Positions 9,593 to 18,875 of a DNA stretch of 46,173 nucleotides are shown one piece after another. The stretch's first letter is position 1. Each line of letters opens with the position of its first letter. Made by a program: the position numbers and the translations under genes. The stretch is from Deltaproteobacteria bacterium (GTDB taxonomy: Bacteria; Myxococcota; SpSt-1050; JACRCP01), in the NCBI GenBank assembly GCA_016218965.1, contig JACRCP010000372.1, positions 1 through 46,173 on the forward strand, given 5' to 3'. The notes beneath the pieces were generated by a model. The model was not told the DNA's origin. It did no database searches and saw nothing but the letters and a program-made list of their open reading frames with translations.

Positions 9593-10429
9593 ATGGTCAA
9601 AAAGATAACCGTTTCGGCGATCATTGTTTCGGTTTGTCTTCTGTCGTTGGGCGTTGTGGCCCAGGATGGGGCGAAGCCCGCCCCCGAACAGCCGAAAAGC
9701 GCCCCCGCGGCCGCGGCCCCCCAAGCCCAACCGGTGGCGGAACCCCCCAAGGCGGCCGAGCCGGGGATCAAGGCGGCCGAACCGGGGCCCAAGCCCGCCG
9801 AGGCCGCGCCGGCGCCTGCCGCCGTGGGTGCCGAGGAACTCAAATCGGTCGAGGAGGCCTACGGCCTGAAGCTCAAGGGCCTTGAGGAAAAGGTCAATGA
9901 GCTCAAGGAAAGGGTCTTCCGGTCAAAGGCCAGGCTCCTGCTCCTCCAGGAAACGGTGCTCACGGGCAAGATTTCGGGCGCCAAGATCCACCTTGTCCAC
10001 CGCAACGAAATGGGCGGGTCGTACAAGCTCGAGTCGGTCGCCTACGCGCTTGACGGCGCGCCGGTGTTCAGCAAGGTCGACCAGGGCGGCGACCTCGACG
10101 GTCAGGAGGAGTTCGACATCCTGCCGACCTCGAACATGGTGGCCGGGAACCACAGCCTCTCGGTGTACCTGATCTACCGGGGCAGCGGGTTTGGGCTCTT
10201 CTCGTACCTCGACGGCTACAAGTTCAAGATCCGTTCCTCGTACACGTTCTACATCGAGGAAGGAAAGGTCACCCGGGTCAAGGTCGTGGCGTTTGAAAAG
10301 GGCGGCTTCACCACGGACCTTAAGGACAGGCCGTCGGTCCGTTTCGATGTCGAGATCAAGCCCGACGTCGAGGAAACCAGGCAGGCCGCCAAACCGGCAG
10401 GAACGACTGAAGATGTCGAGAAGAAATAG
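9593..10429 (+). CDS. Exported protein of unknown function, first gene of motor operon
   Basis: 278 residues with a signal peptide cleaved probably near VVAQ (about residue 23). An Ala/Pro/Lys/Glu-rich linker to about residue 80 is followed by a short coiled coil (about 82-115) and a C-terminal beta-rich domain (about 120-260) with AKIHLVHRNEMG, VDQGGDLDG and YLDGYKFKIRSSYTFY. The linker suggests it spans peptidoglycan or the periplasm. No family name can be given with confidence. It overlaps the next gene by 17 bases, so the two are surely co-transcribed and perhaps translationally coupled. Placement at the head of TPR and TolQR genes suggests a periplasmic part of that complex (inference). 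Confidence 0.85.
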   Translation: MVKKITVSAIIVSVCLLSLGVVAQDGAKPAPEQPKSAPAAAAPQAQPVAEPPKAAEPGIKAAEPGPKPAEAAPAPAAVGAEELKSVEEAYGLKLKGLEEKVNELKERVFRSKARLLLLQETVLTGKISGAKIHLVHRNEMGGSYKLESVAYALDGAPVFSKVDQGGDLDGQEEFDILPTSNMVAGNHSLSVYLIYRGSGFGLFSYLDGYKFKIRSSYTFYIEEGKVTRVKVVAFEKGGFTTDLKDRPSVRFDVEIKPDVEETRQAAKPAGTTEDVEKK

Positions 10430-12788
10430 GGACTTCGCCGCGGCGCTCGCCGTTGCGGCGTCCCTTCTCATTTCGTCGTTTGCCTGGGCGGAGGATGCGC
10501 CTCCGGCCCCGGCGGCCGCCCCGGCCGCGGCGCCGGTCGTGCCCATCGAGGATGTCCCGCGGGAGATCGAGCAGGCCGAACAGCGCCTTCGGGGCCTAGC
10601 CGAGAGGCTCGACTTCATCTACAAGGAATACGTCATCCCCCAGGAAACCAGGGACACCGAGCGCTTCGAGCGCCGCATGTCGCGCGCCGAGATCCAGGTC
10701 CTGCTCAAGGACTACACAAGTGCGTCGGTCCTGCTCTACGAAATCGTCGAGGACCCGGCCAACAAGGCCCACCCCGCCTACTTCGACGCCGTGAGTTCGC
10801 TCGCCAACGCCTTGTATCTCGACAAGAACTATTTTGGCGCCCGAGAATACTACCGGCGCCTCGTCGAGAAGGGCGGCCGGAAGTACTTCCAGGGCTCGCT
10901 GAAGCGTCTTATCGAAATCGCCTCGGAAACCGGCAACTACGACGGGCTCGAAACCTATTTCTCGTTGGTCAGGCAGCTCGACGCGGGCGCGCTGTCGTCC
11001 GACATCTTTTACGTTTTGGGCAGGAGCCTGTATCTTCGCGGAGACGTGACCAGGGCGCTCGAGATATTCCAGACGGTCGCCGACGGGACCTCGCATTTCC
11101 TTCAGGCGCGCTATTTCATTGGCACCATCCTCGTCAAAAAGGGCCGGTTTGCGGACGCACAGGCCATTTTCGAGGACATCGCGCGCCGCAAGCCCGAAGG
11201 CAAGGCCGGGCGGCTCGTCACGGACCTCGCCCACATGGCCATCGGCCGCATCCTGTACGAGCAGGGGAAGTACCTGGAGGCCGCCGACGCATACCAGGCC
11301 ATCGACCGCGACTCGGAGTACTTCGAGGAATCCGTCTACGAGGTCGCGTGGATCTACATCAAGAAAGGCGAATTCGAAAAGGCGCTTCAGGCCCTCGACA
11401 TCATGCTCCTCGCCCCCCGCGAGGTCCCGGTCCTGCTCCAGTCCAGGGTCCTGCGGGGGAACCTTCTCATCAAGATGGGCAAGCACGAGGATGCGGTCGA
11501 GTCGTTCCAGGACGTCGTCAGCCGCTACGGCCCCATCAAGGACAACCTTGCCGCGCTCATCGACAAGCACGAGGATCCGGTCGGGTATTTCGAGAAGCTT
11601 CTGGGCGAGGGGTTGAGCCAGGTCGAGGCGCAGAAGGCCCTCCCGGAGGTTGTGGTGAAATGGGCCGCCATGGACAAGCAGGTCGGCAAGGCCATCACCG
11701 TGGTCAAGGACCTCGAGGGGAGCCGCAAGTCGCTGGACGAGTCGTTCAAGATGATCGAAAGGATCACCGGGACGCTCGATTCCGAGAACAGGGTCAACAT
11801 GTTCCCGGTCCTCAAGGAGGCGCGCGTGAAGGGCATCGAGCTCAAGCTAGAGCTCGACAGCGTGCGGGGGATGCTCAACCGGATAGAGGACGCAGTGGTG
11901 TCCAGCAAGGTCTCGGCCGCCGAGCGCGAGGAGCTTTCGGCCGCGCGCGCCGAGCGCGTGCGGCTCGAAAAGCAGGTCGGACAGATGCCCAAGAGCCAGG
12001 ACGGCTACAAGCAGATCTCGTCGCAGTTCGCCCGCAAGCTCCAGGACCTCGAGCAGGTCGCCTTCAAGATGAGCGTGGACATCGACGGGATCAAGGCCCA
12101 GCTCACGGCCATCGACAAGTGGTACTACGAGACCAGGGACAAACGGAGCAACGACCCCGACGACGAGAAACGCTTCCACGAGAAGATCAAGATCGAGTGG
12201 AACGCCGTCGCCGAACTCGGGGGCGATCTGCGCGAGGTCCTGGGCGTAATCGACAAGGAAAAGACGGCCATGGGGATCGCCACCGACATGGGCCGCGACG
12301 AGAAGGTGAGGCAGGCGTACCGCGACGCCCTGGAGACCGAACGCAAGATGTTCGACCGGCTCCGCAAGAAGCTCCCCGAAGACGCAATCAAGCTCTGCGA
12401 GCGCGTGGACGCCATCCGCGCCAGGCTCAGCCAGTTCTACAACGACATAGGCAAGTTCGAGGGGAACCTCGACCGGATACTCACGGCCAAGGCGGCCGAG
12501 CTCAAGGAGAAGGTGTTTGCCGAGAAAAAGCTGCTCGAATCCTACAACGCGCAGGCCGATATGGTCCGCAAGGACACCGAGAACCTCGTCGGCCGCATCG
12601 CCTACAACGGGTTCAGGCAGGCGCACAGGCGGTTCTACGACCTCGTCCTCCAGGCCGACGTCGGGATCATCGACGTCGTGTGGAAGCAGAAGGAGGAGGA
12701 GTCCAAGAAGATCCTCAAGATCCAGTCCGAGCTGGATCGCGAGATGAAGGGTGTCGTCGACGAGTTTTCGGAGGCGGCGGAGAAGTAG
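10413..12788 (+). CDS. Periplasmic TPR and coiled-coil protein
   Basis: 791 residues. The ATG at 10413 was chosen because it gives a clean signal peptide (MSRRNRDF... ending AWAED); the open frame runs further upstream but without a signal. Residues about 75-430 are tetratricopeptide repeats (YFDAVSSLANALY, VFYVLGRSLYLRGD-like and YEVAWIYIKKGEFEKAL), and about 430-790 is a highly charged coiled-coil region. TPR proteins of this size are the periplasmic scaffold of the Myxococcus Glt gliding complex (GltD/GltI type) and of Tol-like systems; exact orthology cannot be set from sequence reading. It overlaps the gene before it and is 1 bp from the gene after it. Confidence 0.85.
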   Translation: MSRRNRDFAAALAVAASLLISSFAWAEDAPPAPAAAPAAAPVVPIEDVPREIEQAEQRLRGLAERLDFIYKEYVIPQETRDTERFERRMSRAEIQVLLKDYTSASVLLYEIVEDPANKAHPAYFDAVSSLANALYLDKNYFGAREYYRRLVEKGGRKYFQGSLKRLIEIASETGNYDGLETYFSLVRQLDAGALSSDIFYVLGRSLYLRGDVTRALEIFQTVADGTSHFLQARYFIGTILVKKGRFADAQAIFEDIARRKPEGKAGRLVTDLAHMAIGRILYEQGKYLEAADAYQAIDRDSEYFEESVYEVAWIYIKKGEFEKALQALDIMLLAPREVPVLLQSRVLRGNLLIKMGKHEDAVESFQDVVSRYGPIKDNLAALIDKHEDPVGYFEKLLGEGLSQVEAQKALPEVVVKWAAMDKQVGKAITVVKDLEGSRKSLDESFKMIERITGTLDSENRVNMFPVLKEARVKGIELKLELDSVRGMLNRIEDAVVSSKVSAAEREELSAARAERVRLEKQVGQMPKSQDGYKQISSQFARKLQDLEQVAFKMSVDIDGIKAQLTAIDKWYYETRDKRSNDPDDEKRFHEKIKIEWNAVAELGGDLREVLGVIDKEKTAMGIATDMGRDEKVRQAYRDALETERKMFDRLRKKLPEDAIKLCERVDAIRARLSQFYNDIGKFEGNLDRILTAKAAELKEKVFAEKKLLESYNAQADMVRKDTENLVGRIAYNGFRQAHRRFYDLVLQADVGIIDVVWKQKEEESKKILKIQSELDREMKGVVDEFSEAAEK

Positions 12789-12789
12789 G

Positions 12790-15700
12790 ATGAACGTCGG
12801 GCGCACATTGGCCATCGGGGCCGCATTGGCGCTGCTCGCGCTCGTCGGGCCGGGACCGGCTTCGGCGCAGACCGAGGGGACCGAGGTCCGCAAGGCGGTC
12901 GACAAGCCGGCCGCCGCGGTGCCCAAAGACGGGGCCCCGGCCGCCGACGCCAAGGCCGGCACACCTTCCGGCGCGCAGGACGACCCCAAGAAGAAGGCCG
13001 CCGAGGGTGCGCAGCCGGCAGGGGCGGCGCAACCGCCGGCCGCCGCCAAGGACGCCGAAAAGCGCCCGCCGGCGCCGGCAAAAAAGTACAGGTTTCCCGA
13101 AGAGGAGGAGCTCGACCGGAACCTCGAAGAGGTCCGGAAGATGATAGGCGAGTTCCAGGCCCGGAGCGAGGAGTACCGCAAGGAAATCCAGTTGCTCATC
13201 GAGCGCAAGTTCGAGGAGCGGCGCACGTCGCTCAAGGCGTCGTACGAGCGGGCCATCAAGGACCTCGAGGCCGACCAGCGCAAACGCCGCAACGACGCCA
13301 TCGCGCGCTTCGAGGAGTTCGTTCGCAAGTACCCCAACGATCCCAAGTACTCGCCCGACGCCATATTCAGGCTAAGCGAGCTCTACTTCGAACGCTCGTC
13401 CGAGGAGTACATCGAGGCCAAGGAGGAATTCGACCGCCAGCTCCGCGAGTACGAGGAGGGCAAGGTGAGGGTCGAGCCGACCGAGCCGACCAAGAGGCTC
13501 GAGAAGGTCGTCGGGCTGTACCAGCGCCTCGTCAACGACTTCCCGCACTACAAGATGATCGACGCCGTCTATTACCTTCTTGGCTACGCCCTCCAGGAGC
13601 AGGGCGAGTACAAGGAGGCCAAGGAAACGTATGCGCGCCTCATCCAGCGGTTTCCAAAGAGCAAGTTCGTCGTCGAGTCGTGGCTCAGGATAGGCGAGTA
13701 CTACTTCGACCAGGCCGATCCGCCGGACCTCGACGGCGCCATCGAGGCGTACCGGGCGGCGATGGGCGACCCCGCGCACCCGCAGTACCACCTGGCCCTC
13801 TACAAGTACGCGTGGGCATACTACCGGAAGGACGACCTCGCGAACTCGGTCAAGTACTTCACGGACCTCATCGACTTCTACGAAAAGAAGGGCAAGGGCG
13901 GAAAGGAAGACAAGACCGGGTCCATGATGAGGCCCGAGGCCATCAAGTACATCGCCATCGCGTTCGCCGACGAGAACTGGCAGGGCGCGGGCGTCGAAAA
14001 GGCCAGGGCGTACTTCGTTGCGCGGGGGCGGCCCAAGTACGAGAAGGAGGTCTTCCGCGAGATCGGCGAGGTGATGTTCAATTCGGCCGGCTCGGTCATA
14101 GACGGCAAGAGCAACTACTTGAACGCCATCGCGGCCTACAAGCACGTGATTGCCCTCGACCCGTACGACCCCGAGGCGCCGCTCATTCAGGACAAGATCG
14201 TCGACGCCTACGCCCGCGGCGAGCGCAACCCCGAGGCGGCGACCGACGAGCGGACGCTGCTGGCCAACACCTACGGCGAAGGTTCGGTCTGGTGGAAGAA
14301 GAACGAGAACAACCCCGAGGCCAAGCAGAACGCGCAGGCGCTCATCGAGCGGAACCTGTACACGGCGGCGCTGTTCAACCACCAGCAGGCCTCGACGATG
14401 CGCCAGAACAACAAGCTCGACGAGGCGCTCAAGTACTACAAGGCGGCGGCCCTGTCGTACGGCGACTATCTCAAGAAGTTCCCGCACAGCAAGAACGCCT
14501 ACGAGCTCTCGTACTACTACGCAGACTGTTTGTTCTTCTCGTTCCAGTATCAGGCGGCGGCGGTCCAGTACGAGAAGGTCCGCGACAGCACCGCCGGCGA
14601 CAAGTACCTTTCGGAATCCACCGTTTCGGCCATGCAGGCTTGGGAGGCCGAGATAAAGGAGCAGGAGAAGGCGAAAAAACTGGCGGAAGTGAAGACACCC
14701 ATCGCCAAAGACATCGATCTCAAGGAAGGGCAGAAACTCACGCCGCAACCGATTGCGGAAATCCGTCAACGGCTGATGGCGGCGGCGGAGATCTTCTTGA
14801 AACGGCTGCCCGACAACGAGAAGGCACCCAAAATCGAATTCTGGCTCGCGCTCCTCTACTATCAACACTTCGATTTCGACGAGGCACGAAAGAGGTTCTC
14901 CGTCATCATCGAGAAGTATCCCAAAAATGAGGTTGCCAAAGACTCGGCCAACTTGATGATCGAGACCTACCTCGCGTACAAGGATTGGGACAAGGTCACC
15001 GAATGGTCCGAGCGGATCCTCAAAGGAGGAATTGGCGACGAGAAGATGAAGGTGGAAGTCAACCTGCTGTACGGCGGCTCGATGTACAACTCCGCACTCA
15101 AATTGTTCGAGGCGAAGAAGTATGACGAAGCGGCACAGAAATACCTCGAGCTCGTCGCCAAGAAACCCGACTACGAGAACGCCGACAAGGCCCTCCAGAA
15201 CGCGGCCCTGGCGTTCCAGATGGTCCGCAAGTTCGAGTCGTCGGCCAACCTCTACGAACGCATCTACAAGGAGTATCCCAAGTCCGACTTCGCCGACACG
15301 GCGCTTTTCAAGGTCGCGTTCAACCGCGAGCAGGGGTTCAACTTCGACGTCGCCATAGACAATTACCTCCTGCTTGTCGAGAAATACCCGGAGTCGAAAC
15401 ACCGGCAGGCGGCGCTCTGGAATGCGTCGATAGCGCTCGAGAACATCCAGAACTATCCCAAGGCGTCGCAGAACTACCTGCGCTTCGCCCAGCTCTTCTC
15501 CGAGCACGAAAAGGCCCCGGACGCCGTCTGGAAGGCGATCGCGGTCTACGAGAAGATGCACGACTGGAACACGGTCATCAAGACGTGCGACGTGTTCAAC
15601 AAGAAGTTCGGCAAGGACCCCAAGCAGTCCGGGCGTGCCGTCGAGACGCTGGTGAAGGTCGCCGAGGCGTACACGGAGATGAAAAACCAGAAGGCGGCGC

Positions 15701-16518
15701 AGAAGGCCTACGAGGAGGTCCTGAAGGAGTTCCACAAGCGGAACCTCGGCGTCAAGACCAAGGCGGCCTACTTCGCCGCCAAGGCCAAGTATCTGTCGGC
15801 CGAGCAGGTCTTTGCCAAGTACGACGTGCTGAAGCTCGGGAGCAATCCGAAAAACCTGAAAAAAGAGCTCGAGGCCAAAGCCAAGATGAACATTGAGGTC
15901 GTGAAGGTCTACGAATCGGTCCTTCCGTACAAACAGGCAGAGTGGACGCTCGCGTCGCTTTACAGAATCGGCTATGCCAAGCAACGTTTTGCGGAGACGC
16001 TTTTCGATGCGCCCGTCCCCAAGGAACTGAAGACGCCCGAAGAGATCGCCGAGTACCAGGACCAACTCGCAACGATCGCCGCCCCCATCGAGGACGCGGC
16101 CCTCGATTTGTACAAGAACGCCGCCAAGGTCGCGACCGAGCTCAAGGTCGTCAACGAATGGACCAGAAAGACGCTCGAGGCGCTGGCGAAGCTCCGCCCG
16201 AGCCAGTTCCCGCTCCAGAAAGAAGCCAAAGGCGCGTTCCAGGATCAGCCGTTTTTGGAGGGCGGGATAGACATGATCGACAAGGTCAAGATGGTCGTGC
16301 CCAAGGCGCCGGAGCCGCCGCCCCCGCCGCCTCCCCCGGCGGCGCCCCAGCCTGGCGCACAGCCGCCCAAGGGTGCGCAACCGGGCCAGCCGCCCGCCCA
16401 ACCGGGCCAGCCCGCGCCGGCGGCGCAACCTGCGGCGGCGCCTGCCGCGACACCGGCAAAACCTCCGGCCCCCGCGCAACCGGGCGGACCAGAAAAACTC
16501 GAGGACGAGGGAAAGTAA
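12790..16518 (+). CDS. Very large periplasmic TPR protein
   Basis: 1242 residues. The ATG at 12790 gives a signal peptide ending PASAQT; an in-frame upstream extension would bury it. An Ala/Pro/Lys linker (about 25-98) precedes a coiled coil (about 105-175). A long array of TPRs and YfiO-like helical repeats follows, up to about 1165 (AIARFEEFVRKYPND, YYLLGYALQEQGEYKEAKETY, AIDNYLLLVEKYPESKHRQAA). The C-terminus (about 1172-1242) is Pro/Ala/Gln-rich and probably disordered. It resembles the large TPR scaffold proteins of Glt/Tol-type machines and probably holds together partners across the periplasm. Codon use changes within the gene at about 14,680-15,130 (more AAA and GAA, fewer GC-ending codons), which may mark recombination. 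Confidence 0.87.
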   Translation: MNVGRTLAIGAALALLALVGPGPASAQTEGTEVRKAVDKPAAAVPKDGAPAADAKAGTPSGAQDDPKKKAAEGAQPAGAAQPPAAAKDAEKRPPAPAKKYRFPEEEELDRNLEEVRKMIGEFQARSEEYRKEIQLLIERKFEERRTSLKASYERAIKDLEADQRKRRNDAIARFEEFVRKYPNDPKYSPDAIFRLSELYFERSSEEYIEAKEEFDRQLREYEEGKVRVEPTEPTKRLEKVVGLYQRLVNDFPHYKMIDAVYYLLGYALQEQGEYKEAKETYARLIQRFPKSKFVVESWLRIGEYYFDQADPPDLDGAIEAYRAAMGDPAHPQYHLALYKYAWAYYRKDDLANSVKYFTDLIDFYEKKGKGGKEDKTGSMMRPEAIKYIAIAFADENWQGAGVEKARAYFVARGRPKYEKEVFREIGEVMFNSAGSVIDGKSNYLNAIAAYKHVIALDPYDPEAPLIQDKIVDAYARGERNPEAATDERTLLANTYGEGSVWWKKNENNPEAKQNAQALIERNLYTAALFNHQQASTMRQNNKLDEALKYYKAAALSYGDYLKKFPHSKNAYELSYYYADCLFFSFQYQAAAVQYEKVRDSTAGDKYLSESTVSAMQAWEAEIKEQEKAKKLAEVKTPIAKDIDLKEGQKLTPQPIAEIRQRLMAAAEIFLKRLPDNEKAPKIEFWLALLYYQHFDFDEARKRFSVIIEKYPKNEVAKDSANLMIETYLAYKDWDKVTEWSERILKGGIGDEKMKVEVNLLYGGSMYNSALKLFEAKKYDEAAQKYLELVAKKPDYENADKALQNAALAFQMVRKFESSANLYERIYKEYPKSDFADTALFKVAFNREQGFNFDVAIDNYLLLVEKYPESKHRQAALWNASIALENIQNYPKASQNYLRFAQLFSEHEKAPDAVWKAIAVYEKMHDWNTVIKTCDVFNKKFGKDPKQSGRAVETLVKVAEAYTEMKNQKAAQKAYEEVLKEFHKRNLGVKTKAAYFAAKAKYLSAEQVFAKYDVLKLGSNPKNLKKELEAKAKMNIEVVKVYESVLPYKQAEWTLASLYRIGYAKQRFAETLFDAPVPKELKTPEEIAEYQDQLATIAAPIEDAALDLYKNAAKVATELKVVNEWTRKTLEALAKLRPSQFPLQKEAKGAFQDQPFLEGGIDMIDKVKMVVPKAPEPPPPPPPPAAPQPGAQPPKGAQPGQPPAQPGQPAPAAQPAAAPAATPAKPPAPAQPGGPEKLEDEGK

Positions 16519-16521
16519 CAA

Positions 16522-16542
16522 GAATTTGGGATTTGGGAATTT
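16522..16542. repeat. Short heptamer repeat (GGATTTG family), 3 units
   Basis: GAATTTG, GGATTTG and GGAATTT in one 7-bp register, directly after the stop codon of the large TPR gene and before the RBS of the next gene. It is the only heptamer run inside the motor operon. Confidence 0.5.
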
Positions 16543-16582
16543 CGGGCAGCGGACAAATGGGACAGGAGAGCGCGGGCAGAGG

Positions 16583-18469
16583 ATGACGGGACGGGTATTG
16601 AGAACCGCGGCGTTTTTGGGCGCTTCGCTGGCGATCGCGATACTCGTGTGCGGGTGTCCGGCGCCGAAGGCGACGGTCGCACCTCAGCCGATCCAGGAAG
16701 AGGTGAAGCCCGCGAAGGTCGAGGAACCGCCGCCGAAGGCCGAGGAAAAGAAGGTCGAGGAAAAGGCCGAGGAGAAAAAACCCGCCGAGGCCGCGCCCGA
16801 AAAGCTCGTGGACGAAGAAGACAAGTTCGTCGTGCCCGACGCGGCGAAGGCGGCGTTCAACACGGCGGTGTCGATCACTTTCTCCGACCCCGACGGCGCC
16901 ATCCGCGCGTACCGGCAGGCGCTTTCGGCGGAGTCCAACCTCCCGAAGGCCCACAACAACATCGGCCTCATCCTCGAGTGGCAGGGGAAGTACCAGGAGG
17001 CCGAGACCGAGTACCGCGCGGCAGTCGCCAAGAAGGCCGACTACTTCACGGCCATGGGAAACATCGCCAACCTGATGGTCAAAAAAGGCAACGCCGCCGG
17101 TGCAGAGGCGTACCTTCGGGAAAACCTCGCAAAGTTCAAGCAGTCCATAGGCCTTCGGAACAAACTCGCCGCGATTCACGTCGCCATGGGAAAGAACGAA
17201 GATGCCATGAAGGCCTCGATGGAGATCCTGAAATCCGACGAGAAGAACACGGCCGCGATGCTCAACCTCGGGCAGGCGTATTTTGCGCAGAAGAAGTTCG
17301 AGCTTGCCGAGATGGTCCTTGACAACGCCAAGGAGATCGACCCGTCCCTCGCCAAGGTCTACGTGCTCAAGGGCTACATGGCGCTTGCGCTCAAGGACAA
17401 GGTCGGCGCCATCGAGATGTTCAAGAAGGCGCTTGAGCTGCGCGACGACCTCCCCGAGGTGCACAACAACCTCGGGTACCTCTTCAACGAGGCCCACGAT
17501 TTCCCGGCCGCGGCGGCCGAGTTCAAGAAGGCCCTCCAGTACTGGCCCGAGTTCACCAAGGCCAGGCACAACCTCGCCAACGCCCTTCGCGGGGGCCGGC
17601 AGTACGAGGAGGCCCTCGAGGAGTACAAGAAAGTGCTCTCGTCGGGAAAGGGCGGGGCCGACGTCATCTTCAACCTCGGCATCCTGTACCTCGACATGGA
17701 GCGCGAGTTCCAGGGGGCGGACCCCATCACGCGGTACAAGACCGCCAAGGACTACCTCGAAAAGTACGTCAAGACCGGCGGCCTCGGCGAAGACGACGAA
17801 AAGCGCGTCGCCGAGTACATCAAAGAGGCCGAAAAAAAGATCAAGCAGAAAGAAACCGACGTCGAGCGCGAAAAGAAGCGCAAGATCAAGGAAGCCGAGG
17901 ACAAGAAGAAGAAGGAGGTCGAGGAGATCAAGAAGAAGGAAGAGGACACCAAGAAGGCGGCAGAGCTCGATAAGAAGCGCCTTGAAGAAGACCTCAAGAA
18001 GAGGCAGGAGGCCGAAAAGAAGGCCGCCGACGACAAGGCCGCGGCCGAGTTGAAGACAAAAGACGAGGCCGCCAAGAAGGCCGAGGCCGACCGGCAGAGG
18101 CAGGCGGCCGAGCAGAAGTCGCGCGACGACGCCGCGAAGGCGGCGGCCGACAGACAGAGACAGGATGCCGCGAAGGCGGCCGCCGACCAGAAGGCCAGGG
18201 ACGACGCGGCGAAAGCGACGGCCGAGAGACAGCGGCAGGATGCGGCCCGCAGGGCCGCCGAGGAGAAGGCGAGGCAGGATGCCGCGCGCAAGGCCCCTCC
18301 CCCGGCGGCCGGGGGGAAGGTGGCGGACGACGACGATGAGCCAAAGGTGTTGCCAACGCCCAAAGGCTCTGATACAAAGGCAAAACCAACCCAGCCGCAG
18401 CCTGCCGCCGCGCCGGCCGCCCCCGCAAAGGACCCCGGCGGGAAGCTGGACGGCGACGAGGGAAAGTGA
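16583..18469 (+). CDS. TPR lipoprotein with charged coiled-coil tail
   Basis: 628 residues. Starting at ATG 16583 (AGAGG just upstream) gives a lipoprotein signal ending VCGC with Cys25 lipidated. Residues about 85-405 hold TPRs with classical features (PKAHNNIGLILEWQGKYQEAE, AKVYVLKGYMALALKDKVGAIEMFKKAL, LPEVHNNLGYLFNEA). From about 412 to 575 the protein is a Lys/Glu/Ala-rich, probably single-helix or coiled-coil region, and the tail is Pro/Ala-rich. The layout (outer-membrane lipid anchor plus TPR) matches GltE/AglT-type lipoproteins of the myxobacterial gliding machine; this is a family-level analogy, not a proven orthology. The open frame extends upstream to 16373 but overlaps the previous gene and lacks a signal there. 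Confidence 0.85.
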   Translation: MTGRVLRTAAFLGASLAIAILVCGCPAPKATVAPQPIQEEVKPAKVEEPPPKAEEKKVEEKAEEKKPAEAAPEKLVDEEDKFVVPDAAKAAFNTAVSITFSDPDGAIRAYRQALSAESNLPKAHNNIGLILEWQGKYQEAETEYRAAVAKKADYFTAMGNIANLMVKKGNAAGAEAYLRENLAKFKQSIGLRNKLAAIHVAMGKNEDAMKASMEILKSDEKNTAAMLNLGQAYFAQKKFELAEMVLDNAKEIDPSLAKVYVLKGYMALALKDKVGAIEMFKKALELRDDLPEVHNNLGYLFNEAHDFPAAAAEFKKALQYWPEFTKARHNLANALRGGRQYEEALEEYKKVLSSGKGGADVIFNLGILYLDMEREFQGADPITRYKTAKDYLEKYVKTGGLGEDDEKRVAEYIKEAEKKIKQKETDVEREKKRKIKEAEDKKKKEVEEIKKKEEDTKKAAELDKKRLEEDLKKRQEAEKKAADDKAAAELKTKDEAAKKAEADRQRQAAEQKSRDDAAKAAADRQRQDAAKAAADQKARDDAAKATAERQRQDAARRAAEEKARQDAARKAPPPAAGGKVADDDDEPKVLPTPKGSDTKAKPTQPQPAAAPAAPAKDPGGKLDGDEGK

Positions 18470-18485
18470 GCCGAGGAGAAAAAGG

Positions 18486-18833
18486 GTGTTGAGGGAGCTG
18501 ACCACGATGATCGCGGCGATCGCGATGGCACTGGCCCTTGCGTTGCCCGCTTCCGCGCAGGACAAGCCCGCGGCCGGCAAGGACGCGCCAAAAAAGGAAG
18601 GCGCGGGTGCCAAGGGCGCCAAGGGCGGCGCCAAGGCGGCCAAGGCGGCCAAGGAGCCGGCCGGCGGCGGCCAGAAGGTCCTGCGACTCGAGGCCATCAA
18701 GGTCGAGGGCAAGATCCAGAAGCCGCAGGCCTACTATTTTTTGCCGCGGTCGAACCTGAACATCGAAGGGCTCGAGCTCAACGAGAGCTTCGTCCCGAAG
18801 ATCGTCAAGTCAGTCGAAGAGGAACCGTTCTGA
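18486..18833 (+). CDS. Small exported protein upstream of TolQ
   Basis: 115 residues. GTG at 18486 is preferred because AGGAG (18474-18478) stands 7 bases before it; ATG 18507 is possible. A signal peptide ends PASAQD, a Lys/Ala/Gly-rich linker follows, and a compact C-terminal module of about 50 residues begins near KVLRLEAIKVEGKIQKPQAY and ends with VPKIVKSVEEEPF. The C-terminal module looks conserved in character (GKIQKPQAYYFLPRSNL), but no named family is recognised. It sits 42 bp before the TolQ gene, so it is probably a periplasmic accessory of the motor. Confidence 0.75.
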   Translation: MLRELTTMIAAIAMALALALPASAQDKPAAGKDAPKKEGAGAKGAKGGAKAAKAAKEPAGGGQKVLRLEAIKVEGKIQKPQAYYFLPRSNLNIEGLELNESFVPKIVKSVEEEPF

Positions 18834-18875
18834 ACACAAGGCTGCAATCTATCCTTTAAAAGGAGGCACGGCACA

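Noticed and set aside
13372..16521. 1049-residue minus-strand open frame opposite the large TPR gene, and similar ones opposite the other TPR genes
   Set aside because: The composition is that of complementary GC3-rich codons (Arg, Leu, Val, Asp strings), with no start signals; the + strand frame has signal peptide and TPRs.
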